Source: Spodoptera frugiperda
Taxonomy: Eukaryota; Arthropoda; Insecta; Lepidoptera; Noctuidae
Reading direction: 5' to 3'
NCBI RefSeq assembly: GCF_023101765.2
Contig: NC_064212.1
Coordinates: forward strand, 6,634,001 to 6,698,000
Length of the DNA: 64,000 nucleotides
Part shown: piece after piece, positions 60,322-64,000 of the stretch
Layout: every line of letters starts with the position of its first letter
How positions within the stretch are numbered: the stretch's first letter is position 1
The notes under the pieces: model-generated
Database searches by the model: none
Seen by the model: the letters and a program-made list of their open reading frames with translations, nothing else
Told to the model about the DNA's origin: nothing
Translations under genes and position numbers: made by a program

Positions 60322-60524
60322 CTCGTAGTGCGTAGCACGTAGCGCGTAGCGTGTAGTGTACAGCTCGAAGTGCGTAGCCCGTAGAGCGTAGCTCGTAGTG
60401 CGTAGCTCGTAGTGCGTAGCACGTAGCGCGTAGCGTGTAGTGTACAGCTCGAAGTGCGTAGCCCGTAGAGCGTAGCTCGTAGTGCGTAGCTCGTAGTGCG
60501 TAGCTCGTAGTACGCAACGCGTAG
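60322..60524. repeat. Heptanucleotide satellite with a perfect 84-bp higher-order unit
   Basis: Twenty-nine consecutive 7-bp units, mostly NNCGTAG. Units 1-12 (60322-60405) and 13-24 (60406-60489) are identical base for base, including the odd members TGTACAG and CTCGAAG. Five more units follow. The left flank (...ATAYCGCAACTCGTAG) resembles the flank of the array at 19537-19660. The apparent minus-strand protein is periodic nonsense from the repeat. Confidence 0.85.
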
Positions 60525-61590
60525 AAGCGATTTCTCGCTATGTCGCTGTCTTCAAATGCTATTAATGGGATTTATTCTCGCAGGTTTTACTCCGTTTTAC
60601 TAAAAATCTTGAAATGTGTATCTTAATGTAATCTTAACAATAACCTAGGATGACAGGTTCTGTAGTCTTTCAGTCTTTGTTTAAGGGGGAGGTCTCTTTG
60701 GGACGTCAAGATTCCAAGCTTTTTGCTTTTTAGGACTTTAGAAAGTATCTTAAGTATTATGAATATACCCATACAATGAAACTTCAAGTATAATAGTTAG
60801 GCAATTGAAACTTTATAGGCCCTATAAGTGTACTACTGACATCATGGCCTGAAAATGTTGTTTATCTGGTATAACCCAAACCACGTTAAAAAGGTAAAAA
60901 ATAACACAACAAAATGTTTCGAGAAAAAGGTAGGTAGTGCTCTTGCACGACGTTTGACTCGTTGGTGGGACAGATTGTTTGATCAAATTATTTAGTAAGT
61001 AAGTAGGTAGGAACCTTCTTCTACTCAAAGGTCAACCAACTTAAACCGTATTATAACATGTAGTCCTGAAATCTTTTATCAAACAACATAATTTATTTGT
61101 AAGCACGACAGTCTTAAGATGCTATCTTTGGTTTTAAATCTAGTTTGTGAGCAAATTGTTCATGTGTAGTACTGAGATTATTTTGCTCTTCTAAAATACT
61201 GGGGTATTCTTTGAACAATATCATCTAAGCTGGGAGGTGGGCTCCTTGACCTTAACCAACTTACTTTTACGAGCTTTGTTAATACTCCAGTACAAGCTAA
61301 GTGTTCATTTCATGCCTACATACACATCAAGCACAAATTTCATTAAAGTTGTATGCTTCCTGTTCAGGATATTACTTCTCAGCTTCGAGTCATGTAAATG
61401 ACTGTAGCGACATTGCCAAAAGTAGGTTACCAACCAGGAATCAAAGTAGGGTCTAGAAACAAGTATGTTCTATTGATTAAAAACATTTCTTCAAAAGGTA
61501 AACTATCGGTGATTCCCTCACTCGATTCAAACTTTCAGTTGAATAGGAAAGAAAAATAAAATAGTCGCAGTAATAGTGTTAACAAAACAC
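60525..61590. other. Non-coding stretch
   Basis: I see no gene, RNA gene or clear repeat here. Confidence 0.4.
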
Positions 61591-61595
61591 AGCGA

Positions 61596-61895
61596 GTGGA
61601 ATCAATGTGTAGTGGAATGGGTTGCGTGCCGCGTGGGGTGGCTGGAGTGCCGGGTGGCGCGGCTGGCGCGGCGGGCGCGGCGGGCGGCGGCCGGGCGCGC
61701 GGCAGTCGCACGCCAGCACGTGCGCGCACCGCCCTCGCGCCGCCCGAGCCGCCGGCGTCCGGTGCCCGCCGCGCCACCCGCGCCCTCTCAACCCAACGCG
61801 CTCAATATTTCCACAAGATTACTATTCCTCCTGTAATAATCTACGTAAGAAGGTTTTCAGTTTCCATCGTCATTGAATTACTCGCGATCTTGTAA
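61596..61895 (+). other. GC-rich open stretch, possible first exon or CpG island
   Basis: From about 61620 to 61800 the DNA is strongly GC- and CpG-rich within AT-rich surroundings. A plus-strand frame from ATG at 61596, with an internal MGC start (MGCVPRG, ATG at 61617), runs through Ala/Gly/Arg/Pro-rich sequence. It reaches VIIY just before a GTAAGA donor-like site at about 61844. MGC could be an acylation start, but low-complexity GC-rich DNA stays open in several frames here on both strands. I recognise no domain. It may be the promoter or first exon of a gene lying to the right. Confidence 0.25.
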
Positions 61896-61899
61896 TATA

Positions 61900-64000
61900 A
61901 GGGTCATCCTCTCGCGATTTAAATATTTATGGGTCAATAGTAAGAGTTTTACTGAGATTGCTTACATCATCGGGACCACAATTTAGGCGGGAAATAGAAT
62001 TATATATATTAATGAGTACAGTACTTTGTAACGTTTTACGATCCCGATAACAAAAGGAAATGATAAAATGTTACTTTTCGTATCTGTGGTTTTATAACGT
62101 ACTTTACATTTAATACTGCAAGCCTATAAAGAGACTAAACGGCACTTGGTCGGCCGCCACTCTTACAGAGTATTAGGTACACTCATCTGGTATTACGTGG
62201 TTATATGTACACACCTACCTATATTAATATCTGTTCTAACCCTTTGTTGACAATAACGATGTGCCGACTAAAGTGTCTTGATTAAACTGTGTACTTATTT
62301 GTAATATCTGAAATGATAATATACAATGTGAATCTCTTATTTTCGTATTCTGTGCACTCAATGAGATGCCTCTATTAGCTATAATAACGTAACGTAGTGA
62401 TTTTGGTATTAAAATTCATGTGTATAAAATCTTATAAAAAACCCAAGTAGGTACCTACTACACAAAAGTTAAATGTAGGTTTTCAGATTTCAAGTGAAGC
62501 TACTATGTAGGTTGTCATGCGAAGCGCTAAGTCATTGTCATACCTATGTACCGCTCTTCCGGTACAGTTTCTGGAATGAAATCAATCCTAGATAAACTAG
62601 TTATTATCTCTCTAACACAAGACTATATGTTAAACAGTGTATAGGTAGGTTCTCTGGATTAGACACACCTTGCCCGTATATCAATCTAAAGTGGAATGTA
62701 ACATTATTAATTATTACTAATACAGGAATAAAATTTTGGTAATGTTTTACATCACCATATAGGCATCCTTGTCAAAGGTCAGTCCAACTAAAATTTTGTT
62801 GTAACAGGAAGGGAATACACGACAATAACCGAGCAACAAGGCTAATGTTATATTTTTAACAATTGGCAATTGCAATAAATTACAAATAGGTGCATATGTA
62901 CCTAAATAATTGTATTATTATAACCACATTTAATTATGGAACAGAAAATGAATTTGTCATCTTGTCTTCATATTATGTTGATACGAGTACATTCAATGTA
63001 CCTATCATATTCACGAGAACATTTACAGCTAAATACTCAACGGATTGACTAATTCTAATTTAATACAATATTAAGTAAACTACTAAATGATCTCGATTGT
63101 TTCCCGATTCGTTTACTTGTTCAGTGTTACCCAATTGTTACCAAACAAAATTAGAACTGTTTGGAAATAGAATATGTCAATTTAATTTAATATTTTCTGA
63201 AATTTCAACACAAACATAAACCGTGACTAAGTAAGTCATAAGCGTTGGCAATGAGCGGTATAAGTGAAACAAATAACTTATGAGTTAAGTTTCACGGTCA
63301 CATCACTAACATCCATCCTAACGATTGTCAATATTGAAATCAGTCGACGAAACTATGGGTAAGTAGATACATGTCTTGAAACGGCCCAGTTAATGAATGA
63401 ATATCGGAACAATGTTTTAGCGTGTAATTTATTCATTACACAGGCGTCCTCGATCAAGCCGTCTTGCTAACGGAAAGTCTCCGCCTGATGATCTCTCTGA
63501 CGTTCATACGTACGATGTGACACACGTTGTTCAAGTTCACAATTCTTTGTATTTATGCAACGATGCATTGTTTACAAATATTTAAACTTATTTTTAAAAC
63601 ATGCTACTTACACGCCATTTGCTAGTGATTTGTTAAATATTGAAATATGATATTTTGTTCGTTTTCATTATTGTTACAATGCTTGGACTCAAATATTATT
63701 TTCGTGTATTTGTAATAAGTTTGTTTACAATATGACTCAATCATGTAACAAACAGTCTTCCTTAACGACCCTTTAAGAATGCTGGACATGATATTATTTT
63801 TGTTATTAACTTAATAGCTGTCCGTGAGTCATGCTTCTACTTACTTATATCATATTATGAAATAAATCATGTTTGTAGTCAGGCGTCCTGCCATTTTATA
63901 TAATCTTCACGACAAAGGGAATTTTGAAACTGAAATCCAATGACATTTGCTATTAAATAATATCTAAACGTAGGTTAATAAGTTCTATTGTAGATATTTT
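61900..64000. other. Right-edge non-coding stretch
   Basis: AT-rich DNA with no supported gene on either strand. It could be an intron of a gene whose first exon is the GC-rich patch at 61.6-61.8 kb, but nothing here proves it. Confidence 0.4.

Noticed and set aside
60260..60517. Minus-strand protein with a periodic LRAT-type repeat (also at 19452-19777)
   Set aside because: A 7-bp DNA repeat without stops gives a 7-residue periodic frame automatically; no conserved start or neighbouring exons.
1..64000. CRISPR array, bacterial operon, viral genome or integrated endogenous virus
   Set aside because: No spaced direct repeats, no dense intronless gene runs and no recognisable polymerase, capsid or integrase frames were found.

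Overview
This window is nuclear DNA from an insect, almost certainly a moth or butterfly (Lepidoptera). The background is AT-rich, genes are split by small GT-AG introns, and intergenic and intronic DNA is full of short dispersed repeats of lepidopteran type: tRNA-headed SINEs, Lep1/Helitron-like pieces and fold-back elements. Noctuoid ancestry is a guess from repeat style only. I see no bacterial operon, CRISPR array, virus or organelle DNA.

Layout, left to right. (1) 1-6900: 5' part of a Methuselah-like GPCR on the minus strand; its later transmembrane exons lie off the left edge. (2) 10389-18476, minus: a complete BMP ligand gene, glass bottom boat/60A, in seven coding exons. (3) 20791-22777, minus: CWC15 spliceosome protein, head-to-head with (4) 23722-29827, plus: RBM39/CAPER splicing factor. 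(5) 30160-32979, minus: a small secreted CIA30-domain protein, tail-to-tail with RBM39. (6) 34054-36004, minus: FAM210-type mitochondrial protein. (7) 37066-39683, minus: PDE12 2'-phosphodiesterase, head-to-head with (8) 40621-41435, plus: Sec61 beta. (9) 43625-46188, minus: Frizzled Wnt receptor, head-to-head with (10) 46784-51535, plus: APC5, which is tail-to-tail with (11) 51798-56567, minus: Integrator subunit 2. (12) 56568-64000: no gene I can support, but fold-back elements, a heptanucleotide satellite and one GC-rich open stretch.

The genes do not form one pathway. Two encode signalling molecules (a BMP and a Wnt receptor), several are housekeeping RNA-processing factors (CWC15, RBM39, INTS2, PDE12), and three pairs share short head-to-head promoters. 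All exon joins were worked out by hand from GT/AG sites and reading-frame continuity; every complete model closes in frame with a family-typical length.

The most interesting points are: a Cys-to-Ser change at the inter-subunit disulfide position of the BMP ligand; an exon of that gene squeezed between two SINE insertions with perfect target-site duplications; a well-formed 58-nt candidate poison exon in RBM39; two extremely GC-rich exons in APC5; and two copies of a 7-bp-period satellite, one with a perfectly duplicated 84-bp higher-order unit.
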